The notes beneath the pieces were generated by a model. The model ran no database searches and had not been told where the DNA came from. It was given only the letters and a program-made list of their open reading frames with translations. Positions 1-10,800 of a DNA stretch of 64,000 bases are shown piece by piece (within the stretch, counting starts at the first letter, position 1; each line of letters opens with the position of its first letter). The translations under genes and the position numbers were made by a program. This DNA comes from Haematococcus lacustris (taxonomy: Eukaryota > Chlorophyta > Chlorophyceae > Chlamydomonadales > Haematococcaceae), in the NCBI GenBank assembly GCA_030144725.1, contig JASKMD010000158.1, positions 1 to 64,000 on the forward strand. Reading direction: 5' to 3'.

Positions 1-2526
1 GCTGCTGCTGCCACTGCCCCCTGCCTGTCCTCCTGACCCCTGCTGCCGCTTCCCCTGCCGCTGCTGCTGCCACTGCCCCCTGCCTGTCCTCCTGACCCCT
101 GCTGCCGCTTCCCCTGCCGCTGCTGCTGCCACTGCCCCCTGCCTGTCCTCCTGACCCCTGCTGCCGCTTCCCCTGCCGCTGCTGCTGCCACTGCCCCCTG
201 CCTGTCCTCCTGACCCCTGCTGCCGCTTCCCCTGCCGCTGCTGCTGCCACTGCCCCCTGCCTGTCCTCCTGACCCCTGCTGCCGCTTCCCCTGCCGCTGC
301 TGCTGCCACTGCACCCTGCCTGTCCTCCTGACCCCTGCTGCCGCTTCCCCTGCCGCTGCTGCTGCCACTGCCCCCTGCCTGTCCTCCTGACCCCTGCTGC
401 CGCTTCCCCTGCCGCTGCTGCTGCCACTGCCCCCTGCCTGTCCTCCTGACCCCTGCTGCCGCTTCCCCTGCCGCTGCTGCTGCCACTGCCCCCTGCCTGT
501 CCTCCTGACCCCTGCTGCCGCTTCCCCTGCCGCTGCTGCTGCCACTGCCCCCTGCCTGTCCTCCTGACCCCTGCTGCCGCTTCCCCTGCCGCTGCTGCTG
601 CCACTGCCCCCTGCCTGTCCTCCTGACCCCTGCTGCCGCTTCCCCTGCCGCTGCTGCTGCCACTGCCCCCTGCCTGTCCTCCTGACCCCTGCTGCCGCTT
701 CCCCTGCCGCTGCTGCTGCCACTGCCCCCTGCCTGTCCTCCTGACCCCTGCTGCCGCTTCCCCTGCCGCTGCTGCTGCCACTGCCCCCTGCCTGTCCTCC
801 TGACCCCTGCTGCCGCTTCCCCTGCCGCTGCTGCTGCCACTGCCCCCTGCCTGTCCTCCTGACCCCTGCTGCCGCTTCCCCTGCCGCTGCTGCTGCCACT
901 GCCCCCTGCCTGTCCTCCTGACCCCTGCTGCCGCTTCCCCTGCCGCTGCTGCTGCCACTGCCCCCTGCCTGTCCTCCTGACCCCTGCTGCCGCTTCCCCT
1001 GCCGCTGCTGCTGCCACTGCCCCCTGCCTGTCCTCCTGACCCCTGCTGCCGCTTCCCCTGCCGCTGCTGCTGCCACTGCCCCCTGCCTGTCCTCCTGACC
1101 CCTGCTGCCGCTTCCCCTGCCGCTGCTGCTGCCACTGCCCCCTGCCTGTCCTCCTGACCCCTGCTGCCGCTTCCCCTGCCGCTGCTGCTGCCACTGCACC
1201 CTGCCTGTCCTCCTGACCCCTGCTGCCGCTTCCCCTGCCGCTGCTGCTGCCACTGCCCCCTGCCTGTCCTCCTGACCCCTGCTGCCGCTTCCCCTGCCGC
1301 TGCTGCTGCCACTGCCCCCTGCCTGTCCTCCTGACCCCTGCTGCCGCTTCCCCTGCCGCTGCTGCTGCCACTGCCCCCTGCCTGTCCTCCTGACCCCTGC
1401 TGCCGCTTCCCCTGCCGCTGCTGCTGCCACTGCCCCCTGCCTGTCCTCCTGACCCCTGCTGCCGCTTCCCCTGCCGCTGCTGCTGCCACTGCCCCCTGCC
1501 TGTCCTCCTGACCCCTGCTGCCGCTTCCCCTGCCGCTGCTGCTGCCACTGCACCCTGCCTGGCCTCCTGACCCCTGCTGCCGCTTCCCCTGCCGCTGCTG
1601 CTGCCACTGCCCCCTGCCTGTCCTCCTGACCCCTGCTGCCGCTTCCCCTGCCGCTGCTGCTGCCACTGCACCCTGCCTGGCCTGCTGGCCCCTGCTGCCG
1701 CTTCCCCTGCCGCTGCTGCTGCCACTGCCCCCTGCCTGTCCTCCTGACCCCTGCTGCCGCTTCCCCTGCCGCTGCTGCTGCCACTGCCCCCTGCCTGTCC
1801 TCCTGACCCCTGCTGCCGCTTCCCCTGCCGCTGCTGCTGCCACTGCCCCCTGCCTGTCCTCCTGACCCCTGCTGCCGCTTCCCCTGCCGCTGCTGCTGCC
1901 ACTGCCCCCTGCCTGTCCTCCTGACCCCTGCTGCCGCTTCCCCTGCCGCTGCTGCTGCCACTGCCCCCTGCCTGTCCTCCTGACCCCTGCTGCCGCTTCC
2001 CCTGCCGCTGCTGCTGCCACTGCACCCTGCCTGTCCTCCTGACCCCTGCTGCCGCTTCCCCTGCCGCTGCTGCTGCCACTGCCCCCTGCCTGTCCTCCTG
2101 ACCCCTGCTGCCGCTTCCCCTGCCGCTGCTGCTGCCACTGCCCCCTGCCTGTCCTCCTGACCCCTGCTGCCGCTTCCCCTGCCGCTGCTGCTGCCACTGC
2201 CCCCTGCCTGTCCTCCTGACCCCTGCTGCCGCTTCCCCTGCCGCTGCTGCTGCCACTGCCCCCTGCCTGTCCTCCTGACCCCTGCTGCCGCTTCCCCTGC
2301 CGCTGCTGCTGCCACTGCCCCCTGCCTGTCCTCCTGACCCCTGCTGCCGCTTCCCCTGCCGCTGCTGCTGCCACTGCACCCTGCCTGGCCTCCTGACCCC
2401 TGCTGCCGCTTCCCCTGCCGCTGCTGCTGCCACTGCACCCTGCCTGGCCTCCTGACCCCTGCTGCCGCTTCCCCTGCCGCTGCTGCTGCCACTGCACCCT
2501 GCCTGGCCTGCTGGGCCCTGCTGCCC
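1..2526. repeat. 59-bp minisatellite, about 42-43 copies
   Basis: A head-to-tail array of a C/T-rich 59-bp unit containing GCTGCTGCTGCCACTGCC. The unit shifts one base per 60-base line, which fixes the period at 59. Most copies are identical. Variant copies carry an A (CACCCTGCC) and/or GGCC in place of GTCC, and variants cluster in the last three copies before the array degenerates at about 2510-2526. A period of 59 is not a multiple of 3, so the array cannot encode a repeated peptide in one frame. It lies upstream of a terminal exon and is probably intronic. It is open at the left window edge, so its true length is unknown. Confidence 0.97.
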
Positions 2527-2601
2527 CTCTTGAGCTCCAGGGCTGGTGCCAGCGCTGTGTGTGGTCCTGCTGTCTGCTGCGTGCTGCATGGCTGAGCCCA
2601 G

Positions 2602-2736
2602 GCCAACGAGGAGGCGCTAGCTGAGCACATGCGCGGCATCACACTAGACCAGTACATGCAGCGGCTGGTGACAACCCCAGCCAGCTTGGCGGCGACCTCA
2701 GGCAAGCGGTGTGACTTTGACTGGGGTGATTTGTAG
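2602..2736 (+). CDS. Terminal exon of an unrecognised protein
   Basis: A splice acceptor (GAGCCCAG) is followed by an open frame of 44 codons ending at TAG 2734-2736. The frame reads ANEEALAEHMRGITLDQYM and, further on, ends CDFDWGDL. Amino-acid composition is balanced, unlike the surrounding low-complexity DNA, and the acidic/aromatic end resembles a genuine protein C-terminus. All upstream exons lie left of the window or are hidden by the minisatellite. I do not recognise the family. The acceptor, open frame and composition support an exon; function is unknown. Confidence 0.55.
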   Translation, partial: ANEEALAEHMRGITLDQYMQRLVTTPASLAATSGKRCDFDWGDL

Positions 2737-3171
2737 GGTGTGATTTTCAAACAGCCAGGTATCTGCTACTTTGCTCACCACACAAGGCAGTTGCCACAGC
2801 TTGCCGTTCTGCAAAGGGGTAGGCGGACTCTGGACCTAGCCGTGGCCAACAGCCCAAGCGCCCAACCACCCAACCCAACCCAACCGCCCAACCACCGCTC
2901 ACTGGACTGGACTGGACCCATCCCGGGACTTTGACAAGGGTTCGCTAGACATGGGGGCTGTCCTGCCAATGAGGCTAGCCTTCTTTGCCTGCCCCAGCTG
3001 GAGCCCCTGCATGCCTCCTTGTCTCCTAAGCTACGGCTAGGGTAAATGGGGCCAGGGTCAGGGAGCAGACCAGGCAAGGGTAGGCCATGTCATGCTCGAG
3101 TGCTGTTTCTGGACAGCTCGGGGTCAGCCACCTAGCCATCTGCTGACACTTTTTATCTTTTTTATAAATCT

Positions 3172-3920
3172 TTGTGGGATGACAAGTTTGATGATGAGCC
3201 TGTTCCACGTTTGGTCCTGAACTGTAATTATCAGTCGTTGCAACAGACTCCCTGCCTGCCCCCCCCCCCCACCACCTGCTGCCTGACTGCAGGCCTGGGT
3301 CATCCTTTCCTGGACCACCCCCACCCGCATCTCCCCTCCCCGCCCCTGCAGCCCAGCAGGCAGCAGCAGGCCCAGGCAGGCGGGGCCCCCCCAGCCACCC
3401 TGCTGCCCAGGCCCAGCAGCGAGCGCACCCCCACCCTGGCCAGCCCCCTGCCTGAGGCTGCCCATCCCCCCCAAGCAGCCCCCCCAGGGCTAGGGCTAGG
3501 ACCAGGGGCAGAGACCGGCTGGGCCCCTCTGAGGTCCCCCTTGCTGCAGCGTGCTCACCGAGGGCGGGGCGAGGCTGCAACCACCGCAACCGCTCCAACT
3601 GCTGCAACTGCCGCAACTGCCGCAACCAGCCCGCAGAAGACCAGGGCTGCAGGCGTGGTCAGTGGGGCAGCCAGCCATGGCAGCGGGCTGGGTCAGGAGG
3701 GGGCAGGGCGGCCGTGGGGGGCCCTCAGCAGCCAGCTGCAGGGAGGGGAGGGTGGGGAGAGGGAGGGGGGAGGGGCTGGGACTGACACCGACAGCTTGTC
3801 AGTGCTGGAGGACAGCGACACGCTGCTGCAAGAGCTCAGCCAAAGCTGGCAGGCGGACGAAGCTGGCGAAGAGGGCAGCCCTAAGAGGAGGGGTGGAGGG
3901 CAGGGGGGTCTGATTGGAGG
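3172..3920 (+). CDS. Candidate internal exon(s), low-complexity protein
   Basis: A long open frame with no ATG, so it can only be internal exon sequence. It starts with a plausible stretch (WDDKFDDEPVPRLVLNC), continues through proline/serine/alanine-rich sequence and ends with SVLEDSDTLLQELSQSWQAD before a possible donor (GGAG|GTGAGA) near 3919. A pyrimidine-rich tract precedes it. It could belong to the same gene as 4461-6293, but the phases of the two do not join directly, so another exon or a different donor would be needed. The middle may be partly intronic. No family recognised. Confidence 0.3.
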
Positions 3921-3934
3921 TGAGAGGGAAGCTG

Positions 3935-3936
<2 letters not shown>

Positions 3937-4008
<72 letters not shown>
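3937..4008 (+). repeat. (CTG)24 microsatellite
   Basis: Twenty-four uninterrupted CTG units. The flank GAGAGGGAAGCTG[TA]GCTGCTGCTG occurs twice (about 3920 and 4087), so the array lies in a locally duplicated segment. It is most likely intronic, since it would otherwise encode a polyleucine run. Confidence 0.95.
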
Positions 4009-4012
<4 letters not shown>

Positions 4013-4460
4013 CACTCCTAAACTGGCTGCCTCCCTTTGCTTGGTTTGCTTTGCACCTGGTGCTGCCGTCGTGCACCTTGTTTGGGTTGAGAGGGAAGCT
4101 GAGCTGCTGCTGCTGGTCACGGCTCTGACTCCAGCTCTCTTCACCTCGGCCCCTCACCTAGCTGTCTCCCTTTGTTTGTGCTGGGGCTGGGACTTGCACC
4201 TGACACCTGGCACCTGGTGCGGCTGCCTTGCACTTTGTGATCTTGTGCCTGCCCTGGCACTATGGCAGCATCCCCCCTGCAGCCACTTGCATCGAACCTG
4301 CTGCTGCCCTGTCCCTGTCTTCCTCACATGACCTGCAGCCGCCGCCGCCCAACGCAACAACCTAGACCTGCGCCCTGCGACCGCTGGCCCCAGCTCCCTG
4401 CGCCCAGACCCAGGTTCGAATCCCGCCCAGAGCGCAAACGACATCGCCCCTGTAAAACAG

Positions 4461-6293
4461 GTGGACCTGGCCGGCCTGTCCTCCGCCCTGTTTAGTGCCA
4501 CACCACTGAGTCGTGCTGGGTCAGGCCACCCCTCCATTTCAGCCCTGGGAGGCAGCCAGGACCCGCTGCAGGGCTTGACCTCTGGGGACATCCCCGCCCC
4601 CCGTGTGCAGTCTGGCAGCAGCAGCAGCAGCAGCAGGCTCGCAGGGGGCCCCCTGACCTCCCCTCAACCCACCCCCCTCAAGACCCTGGAATCCCCTGGT
4701 CTCAGCACGACCGCCGCCCCACCTCACATCGCAGCCCACCACCCATCACCCATGCCAGCAGCAGGAGCAGCAACAGTGGCTGGGACATCAACTGGGGCCA
4801 CCTCCAACCCGGCAGCTGCCAGTACCAGCCCCAGCAAGCTGCGTGGCCTAGGGCCCAGCTCCCTCAGCCCCACCCCCCCAAGCCTGCCGCCCCAAGCCCC
4901 CCTCCCCCTGCCCTCTCCCCCCGCCAACCCCATCCCAGTCCTCAGCCCCACACCCCACCTCACCGCAACCACCCTGCCACCCTCAACCGCCACCACTGCT
5001 GCCCGTGGCGCTGCTCCCCTCCCTCCCAGCGTCACCCACAATGGCCTAGGGGGCGGAGGAGGGGGGGCCGCAGCCGCTGTCATCAGCGCAGCGGCAGCAG
5101 CCAGCCTGGTGCGTCCCGTGGGCCCCACCCCTGGCAGCCGGCGGCAAGTGCAGAGCGCCCGGCCAGTGACCCGAGGGGGGCTGGAGGTGGACCCCAGCGT
5201 GTGGGAGGCGGCCATCGCCCTGCAGCTCCAGCGCCCACCTTCACGCCAGAAGCCCCCTCCTGAGGCTCTCCACTTGTGGCCTGAAGGGCGGCATGTGGGG
5301 GGGCTAGGGCTCATGCCTGGGGTGTTGGGAGGGGTGGGGGGGCAGGGGGATGGGATCGGGGGCCGCCCTGGGCTGGGCCACCGCACCCGTCCCTCCACCG
5401 CCATGCCGACGCTGGGGTTTAGTCGTCAAGCGGGCGGGGAGGGGGGGGCGGGGCTGCAGGGTGGAGGCCTGGGTGGGGTGGGGCCGGGGGGGCGAGGCGG
5501 GGTGGGGGTGGCAGGTGGCGGCGGTCAGCCGCTGTTGACAGCGCCGCCCATGGCCCGGCCTCCCACCAGGCAGAAGCCCCCGCCCCTGTCCCTGGTGCTG
5601 GAGCATCATGGGGAGGTGGATGCCGATGATGAGGAAGAGGAGGAGGAGGAGGAGGAGGAGGAAGAAGAGGAGGAGGGGAGTCAAGGATGTGGTGTGGGCA
5701 CCAAGCCATTGCGCACCGCAGCCACCTGCACTGGTGGTATGGACGGCCACCGTGTAGGCGGGCAGCCTACGACCCTGGTTCTGTGGCCTGAGGGGGAGGA
5801 GGAGGAAGAGGAGGAGGAGCGCCTGGATGCTGGCCAAGGCAGCACCCAGCATCCTTCTCAGTCCCGACCAGGGGTCCTAACCACTTCCTTGGCTGTTGCA
5901 CGCCAGGCGCCTCACTCACACAACTCTTGGGCGACTGGACCTCACATCTCGGACAAGGTGATTGGCACCGCTGCTGCTCGGCCTTGGGCAGAGGGAAGAC
6001 CGCCGAGTGCGACAAGCGCGGGATTGCCGTTTGGGCAGGCTGCGCAGCTTGCCGCGACTGGTGCCTCCGCAGCCGCAGCCGCCAATGGCAAACGGCCCGC
6101 TTGGGGAACGCCGCCGGTAGTGAGGGTGTCGAGTGGGAAGAAAGGGCCGGCTGGAGCGACGCGGGGCTTGGCTGGGGCCTTCCCTGGCAGCGTGCCGATG
6201 TTCGGCGACGCAGTGCACCGGGACCTTGCGCGAGGGATAGAAACGGATGACGATGAAGATGAGGACAACTGCTCTCGTCGGTTCTACGGCTAG
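4461..6293 (+). CDS. Terminal exon of a disordered acidic protein, unknown function
   Basis: About 610 codons open from a possible acceptor (AAAACAG|GTGGACCTG) to TAG 6291-6293. The protein is rich in Pro, Ala, Ser, Gly and Thr and has two Glu runs (around residues 390 and 445). It carries a repeated motif seen as RPPSRQKPPPEALHLWPEG, RPPTRQKPPPLSLVLEHHG and TLVLWPEGEEE, so a short linear motif has been duplicated. The C-terminus (FPGSVPMFGDAV ... ETDDDEDEDNCSRRFYG) is less biased and looks genuine. The first codon is GTG, so this is not the start of translation; upstream exons remain unplaced. Reverse-strand open frames here are composition artefacts. Likely an intrinsically disordered, possibly nuclear protein; no family assigned. 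Confidence 0.5.
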   Translation: MDLAGLSSALFSATPLSRAGSGHPSISALGGSQDPLQGLTSGDIPAPRVQSGSSSSSSRLAGGPLTSPQPTPLKTLESPGLSTTAAPPHIAAHHPSPMPAAGAATVAGTSTGATSNPAAASTSPSKLRGLGPSSLSPTPPSLPPQAPLPLPSPPANPIPVLSPTPHLTATTLPPSTATTAARGAAPLPPSVTHNGLGGGGGGAAAAVISAAAAASLVRPVGPTPGSRRQVQSARPVTRGGLEVDPSVWEAAIALQLQRPPSRQKPPPEALHLWPEGRHVGGLGLMPGVLGGVGGQGDGIGGRPGLGHRTRPSTAMPTLGFSRQAGGEGGAGLQGGGLGGVGPGGRGGVGVAGGGGQPLLTAPPMARPPTRQKPPPLSLVLEHHGEVDADDEEEEEEEEEEEEEEEGSQGCGVGTKPLRTAATCTGGMDGHRVGGQPTTLVLWPEGEEEEEEEERLDAGQGSTQHPSQSRPGVLTTSLAVARQAPHSHNSWATGPHISDKVIGTAAARPWAEGRPPSATSAGLPFGQAAQLAATGASAAAAANGKRPAWGTPPVVRVSSGKKGPAGATRGLAGAFPGSVPMFGDAVHRDLARGIETDDDEDEDNCSRRFYG

Positions 6294-6819
6294 TGCTGGG
6301 TCCAAGTAGTCAGCGTTACTCCTCGATGCTGAGCTGCAACGGTGAGGCGCAGCTCTGTATAGCCGTATATGGCGCAAATGCCGTAAATATGGCACGCGTC
6401 CCGAACACTGACGTTATGCATGAAGTGCATCATGTGGTGTGCCTGTACCTGCCGATGCAATGCGACACACTGATGACCTGCGCAGAGTAAGCGCTCACAG
6501 TGAAAGACCCTGAGGTGTGTCAGCTGGTTGATTTCACTTGATGGATTGCTTTGAATGGGTTAGGCTGACCGCCAACAATGGGTTGCACTTCATCGTGCCG
6601 ACCACTGGGTCGTGCCGTGGGCATGTTTCACGCATGGTGTTACGAATGCCCAGCAACCGAATGCTCGTAGCCCTCCGTTACACCTCGTTAGTAAGCTGTG
6701 CAGTACATGTAGCAAATGTGTGCACCAGCATGAGGATGCATGCTGTGTACGTGGGTAACGTTCAACATGGTTGGGCGACATCTTGGGTAACGTTCAACAT
6801 GGTTGGGCGACTCATAATA

Positions 6820-6846
6820 GGTCTGAAAGCCGGACAGGCAGTCGGA
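6820..6846. repeat. 27-bp dispersed repeat, copy 1
   Basis: This 27-bp stretch (beginning GGTCTGAAAGCCGGACAGGC) is identical to 22074-22100, about 15 kb away. Neither copy lies in recognised coding sequence. This copy lies 156 bp upstream of the ATG at 6976; the other lies 174 bp upstream of the FAS1 start. Confidence 0.85.
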
Positions 6847-6857
6847 AGTCGGAACGC

Positions 6858-6865
6858 TATAAATA
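6858..6865 (+). promoter_or_regulatory. TATA-like box
   Basis: TATAAATA within GCTATAAATATAGG, 118 bp upstream of the ATG at 6976, in an AT-rich pocket just after the 27-bp repeat. The position fits a core promoter for the following ORF. This is inference from sequence only. Confidence 0.35.
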
Positions 6866-6975
6866 TAGGTAGATATAAAGGTAACGAACAAACCTGACAA
6901 TTTTTCTAGTATTTGTGATGGCTTCACGCTCTTGATTTCTCGCTTATTTGTGGCGGCTTCACGCTCTTGATTTCT

Positions 6976-7789
6976 ATGGCTAAAAAAAAAACGGACCGTG
7001 CCTAAGCTAGTGCCGGAGGACCTAGGCAGTGATATTGAGGACCGCGACGAGGCACTACAGCCAGACCTCAAGCGGACCGAAGCGGAGCGCAATAGAAAGA
7101 CCTCCGGAGAGGCCCGCGCTGCCCGCGATAGGGACAACACACACCACGGCAGGAAGTGTAAGCTAGCCCACCTCATCGACCACTTGCCGCAAGAGCTTTG
7201 GGATGCCTTCCTGGACGACGCAGTGCAGCCACGCGTGGAGGCCTGCAGCGAGCGTGGGGTGCTCGCCAGCCTTGGGCTGGGCTTACTCGTGCGCGGCTTG
7301 TTTACCGTTCGCGTAGCCGAACCGCTGGGCCTGCACGACCAGCCCGTGTACACAGACATCCCTGTCTCCCAGGCAGCCATCCCGGACCTGAGCTGCAGGA
7401 ACCTGTACCTGCAGCTGTGCCGCGGCCCGCCCGGAAACGGCGCAAACACTCGGCCCAACGCGGCAGTGGCTGCCGTGCTGGCCGCGCACCCCGACCTTCG
7501 CGCCCGCCTCGCAGCGATCCCTCGCCACCCCTCAGACACCAACATGGTGGACCACGTCGGGAAGCAGCTGGAGACAGCTTTCAGCAACATGCTCACGCTG
7601 CTCTTCGCTGGCAGGCTCAAGAAGTCAGTGTCCCTGGCTGGGGCTAAGGTCCTGGTGGGCACTGAGGAACACCGGCGCAGATTTGGATTCTGGTGGTGGG
7701 TACCTGCCAGCCTGGTCAAAGCGGGAGTGCACCTATGTGCGCCGCATGGTGTGCGGGCTGGACGTCACCTGGCTGCTTCAAGTTACTAA
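6976..7789 (+). pseudogene. Single-exon transposon-like ORF, shifted start; possible Fanzor N-terminal part
   Basis: The open frame from 6998 to a stop at 7787-7789 encodes about 263 residues, but its first codon is GTG. An ATG at 6976 (MAKKK...) is followed by a run of ten A (6982-6991) and a quick stop. With one A fewer it would read directly into the long frame and give a basic, NLS-like N-terminus. Features seen: an acidic/charged start, a helical region (LIDHLPQELWDAFLDDAVQP), a hydrophobic segment and NMVDHVGKQLETAFSNML ... FAGRLKK. The pattern of a short helix ending in a GRL-basic motif resembles N-terminal regions I associate with chlorophyte Fanzor-like transposon proteins, but no catalytic residues are present. 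The frame is intron-free in an intron-rich region, which suggests a mobile origin. The function assignment is tentative. Confidence 0.4.
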
Positions 7790-7871
7790 ACAGTTACAGC
7801 AGTTAAATTGCAGGCAGCCAAGGGGGCCTCAAATACTTTATCTTCAACTATAGGCCCAACGGCGCGTAGCG

Positions 7872-10800
7872 ATGGACGCAATGGACACAAGCACGCCTTT
7901 TACTGTTGACTGGCACAGCCTTTGTACCATCGCCATCGTTCTTACGGTACAGCTCAATGCAGCGTTCAGCGGCGGCGTACAGCTTTGTGAACTTTCGCCC
8001 CCCAGCCCCCGTGCACTTGCATCAGTATATGCCGGCCACTGGCCCCGAACACATCGCAGGTCGGCAGCGTAGCAGCAAGCGCTGGGGTGGGCGGTGGGGC
8101 CATCTTCATCCCTCTGCTGCAAGCTGTGGCAGGCTTTGGTAAGCACCTGCCCCGACCATAATGTTCGTGGCCCCGACGCACACCCCTCCAGCCTTGCTCA
8201 CCCTAGTCTTTTCAGTAGCACACCGAGCCAGATATGTAGGCATATCGTGTTTGAGTTTTACCTCCACTGCCCCTGACTCCAGCTCAGCACTGCTGCAGCT
8301 TTCATGCCTGTGCTGACCCTTACACCAAGTCACTCGGCCTGCTTTGCCCCTGGGGCCCCTGAACCCCCTGAGCCCCCTCAGCCCATTTTTCCTTGCCCTG
8401 CGCAGGCCTTAAAGACAGCACAGCGCTCTCCCAGGCCCTCATCACAGCGGGCAGTCTCGTCACTGTGGCCCTGAACCTGTGCAAACCGTCGCCCCTGGCC
8501 CCAGACAAGTGCTTGGTGGGTCCCTAAGCTGGCGCTGCCCCTGCTCTGCCGCTGTGGCTCTGCACCGTGCTGTCGACACCCTCATCTGTATGTGCCCAGC
8601 CTTACCGTAAGCCTCATCCTTGCCACCATTGCCCTCCGTGCCATGATGCGCCCAGCTGCTGCATTGCGACATTGCAACATGCCGGGCATGGTGACCTGCT
8701 GCACGCCAGCCCAACTCAGCTTGACCAGGGGTCTCTCAGGCTGTGTTTAGCAGTTGCAGCAGCAGCAGCAGTAGACAAGTGCTTGGTGGGCTCCTGAGCT
8801 GGCTCTGGCGCTGCTCTACCCCTGCTGCCAGCCTAGCGTGCACCCTTGTCTCCCTTGCTCAAGCATTCAAGTGTTGTCACCACCAGCATGCATGGGATAC
8901 AGCAGCGACCCCTGGCCCTGGCCCTGGCCCTGGCCCTGGCCCTGGTCCCCGTGTTTCCCAGTGAACAGTCGATGTGCATGGTGTGCCCTTGACCAAGCCT
9001 GCAGACGCACCCTAGTCCCTAAGGCAATAGGGGTACCAAGGGCGATTGTCTTCGGCAAGGACAAGGAGGGGTTGGGCAAGGACAGCCAGGCAACACCATC
9101 CTCAACATCAACACCATTAACAATGCATGCCATCCGCCGATACCCGGTCCAACAGGGCACCACCAGCACCTAAGGACCTTAGAGAATAAGGCTGGCTCAA
9201 TGAGGGCATGACAGGCCTCACAGCTTCACTGCCAGGGACCCATGCCAGCGTCACCTAGCCTTGGTGAGATCCAGTTCAGTCCTGGTACAGCTGATAGGGC
9301 TGCTTAGCTGGCTGCTTGGGTTTGCAGATCAACTTTGACCTGGCGCTGCTGCTCACCCCTTTGCTCCTGGTGAGTGCTTGACCAAGCAAGCACTCATGCG
9401 CCCATGTGCTTGCATGCTCACCATCCACACCATCTACACTTGCACTGCACAGCCTTGTTCACCCGCTTCCTCCTTTGCCATGCGTGACTAGGCGCCCAAT
9501 GGTTTTCAGAGTACATCCATATGAAACTTGCACCCATGCAGCCATGTACTTAAAGCGCATCATGCAGCTGCACTAACCCATCCTGGAACTGGTGTGTTTG
9601 GTGCCACTGCAGAGTGGGGTGAGCATAGGGGTGCTGGGCAACACCATTTTCCCTCCCTGGTTGGTCACACTTCTTCTCATCCTCCTCATGCTTCTACTTG
9701 TCATGCAAGCAGCCTCCAAGGTGGGTCAGCAGATGGGTTCCTAAAGTAAAATAGGTATAAACAGGTAGATAAAATAAGATATCAATAAGAAGGGTCCTCC
9801 AAAATGTGTCGGCAGTTGTCAGGCAAGCTAGTGCAAATGGGGTGGCATGGGGATGGTAGCAGTGTTTGCGGGTGGTTGTAACAGCATGCGAATGCTGAGG
9901 GCAAGGTGAGTGAAAGGAGCAAGCAATGCAGTCACAAAAGTGGTAGCAGCAGGACAAGGGATTGAGATCAGGTGAAAAGTAGGGCATCAGCTAGATGGTA
10001 TGAGTTCAGAGAAGAAGAAGAAGAAGGAGACTTCTCAGGCAAAGCTATAGACCACTTGATGGACAGCAGCTGTAAAGCTGTCTATGGGTTACTGCAGCAT
10101 GGAAGGACTTGGCAATTATCATGTTGGGGTGAGGTGGAACCTGCTGACCCTTCCCTGACCCTCCCCCAACCTGACCTGACATGATCACTGCCAGTGCTAC
10201 CATGTGGCCTGCAGGGCATGGCTATGTGGCACATGGAAAGCAAGATGCAGCGCCAGGAAGCGGAAGCAGCAGCAAATGCAGCAGCAACAGCGGCAGCAGC
10301 AACAGCGGCAGCAGCAACAGCGGCTAGAGGAGCAGAGGAGTCAGGCGCAGGAGCAGGGACCAGGGCAGGGGCCGAGGTAAACAGCACACATCCACCCCTG
10401 GCAGCATCGGCCCAGGCCCCCCTGGCTGGCAACGGACCCTCTGGCCCCAGGTCAGCTACTGGCACCTCGGTGCATATTTAAAGCAACCGCCACAACCACC
10501 ACAACCGCCACAACCCAACCCACCCAACCCACCCAACCCAGCCCGCCAGTGCCGTGTTGCGAGGAATGTCCCACCACCCTGACGCTGTGAATCGACCCTG
10601 CCCGCTGCTGTCGCCCCTGCCGACCCCGCCAACTCTAGACTCTTCGCTCTCATTTTCAGTTCTAGACTAACACAAACCTGACACAGCACTGACACCTAAC
10701 ACAGGGTAAGGGTCAGGGGCAGGGGCAGGGGCAAGAGAAACGGTATGACACGAGTAGGTCCTAAGTCTGGCTTGTCCACGTCCTCCCCCTGCCCCTGATG

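Larger units (their letters stand above)
6294..6975. other. Intergenic, repeat-bearing leader of the 6976 ORF
   Basis: AT-richer than its neighbours. It contains a direct repeat of about 34 bp (GGGTAACGTTCAACATGGTT at about 6753 and 6786), the 27-bp element at 6820-6846, and a short direct repeat of TTCACGCTCTTGATTTCT (about 6925 and 6958). No other gene seen. Confidence 0.7.

Noticed and set aside
4403..4427. GGTTCGAATCCC, a perfect tRNA B-box-like string
   Set aside because: No A box at the right distance upstream and no cloverleaf can be drawn; probably chance or a relic.
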